Shown here piece by piece: positions 54,651-54,743 of a stretch of 54,743 nt of DNA. Origin of the DNA: a virus. Within the stretch, counting starts at the first letter, position 1, and each line of letters begins with the position of its first letter. The DNA lies in the IMG/VR virus record IMGVR_UViG_3300032401_000014, positions 1 to 54,743 of that record, one strand, 5' to 3'. Under the pieces are notes generated by a model that was not told the origin of the DNA, made no database searches, and saw nothing but the letters and a program-made list of their open reading frames with translations. A program made the translations under genes and the position numbers.

Positions 54651-54743
54651 TTCCCCTCCATTGCTTTTACTGTGGATTGCCAGTTTATAAAATCTGCTCC
54701 CTCAAATCCTAAATCACTACCTTTGAAAACATTCTCTGCCGCC
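54591..54743. repeat. Terminal repeat: 92-bp circle overlap, then jump to a second copy
   Basis: 54591-54682 equals 1-92; 54683-54743 equals 438-498. The switch occurs at the end of a 28-bp sequence found at 65-92 and 410-437. So the right end follows a genome form lacking 345 bp (115 codons). Confidence 0.9.
54647..54743 (-). CDS. Hybrid of KAME-tail paralogues, 5' cut by window edge
   Basis: Codes for AAENVFKGSDLGFEGADF then INWQSTVKAMEGK. The first part equals the gene at 399-647; the end equals the gene at 57-254. It is what an in-frame crossover between the two paralogues would make, removing the zinc-ribbon gene at 232-405. Confidence 0.8.
   Translation of the reverse strand, partial: AAENVFKGSDLGFEGADFINWQSTVKAMEGK

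Overview
The window reads as one nearly complete, circularly closing genome of a tailed double-stranded DNA phage with a contractile tail (myovirus type). Positions 1-92 recur at 54591-54682, so one circle is about 54,590 bp. Every gene I accept lies on the minus strand, so the genome is read from high to low coordinates. Strong Shine-Dalgarno sites (GGAGG) and two perfect sigma70-type promoters (TTGACA-17-TATAAT) point to a bacterial host that I cannot name. I see no integrase, tRNA, CRISPR array or insertion sequence.

Layout in the direction of transcription. From 54743 to about 50000 is a block of small, tightly overlapping genes: Cys4 zinc-binding proteins, an HNH-AP2 endonuclease, a coiled-coil protein and a VRR-NUC nuclease. 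A radical SAM protein follows (49022-50005). Then come the packaging and head genes: terS, terL, portal, a 1642-residue protein with an ADP-ribosyltransferase-like domain, a MuF-like protein, protease, scaffold candidate and major capsid protein with an inserted Ig-like domain. Next are beta-rich virion proteins and head-tail completion genes (28-35.7 kb). The tail module has sheath, tube, a chaperone with a probable -1 frameshift, tape measure, and baseplate genes of the gpD, gpV, gp25, gpJ and gpI types. Fibre genes follow, including a 614-residue collagen-like protein. The lysis region (10.7-13.3 kb) holds a C39-like peptidase and several small membrane proteins, and ends at an intrinsic terminator (10648-10688).

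The early operon begins just after that terminator, at a near-consensus promoter (10599-10627) inside a 10-bp dyad. It carries two homologous leader hairpins, a DUF932 protein, an ERF recombinase, a PD-(D/E)XK nuclease, small regulators, and a replication initiator whose gene contains five palindromic 19-mers beside an AT-rich stretch, like the lambda origin. A helicase-loader-like protein, a NinB-like protein, a DNA methyltransferase and a second radical SAM protein follow, before the circle closes in another small-gene cluster.

The least ordinary part is the arc around the circle junction (about 54.3 kb through 0 to 3.3 kb). Gene junctions there reuse short repeats that carry ribosome-binding sites and start or stop codons. 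One junction seems to have lost its stop codon, fusing a radical SAM protein to a small zinc-binding protein. Another repeat appears to have recombined to give an in-frame 345-bp deletion variant visible at the window's right end. Functions given are from reading translations and DNA by eye; no database search was run.
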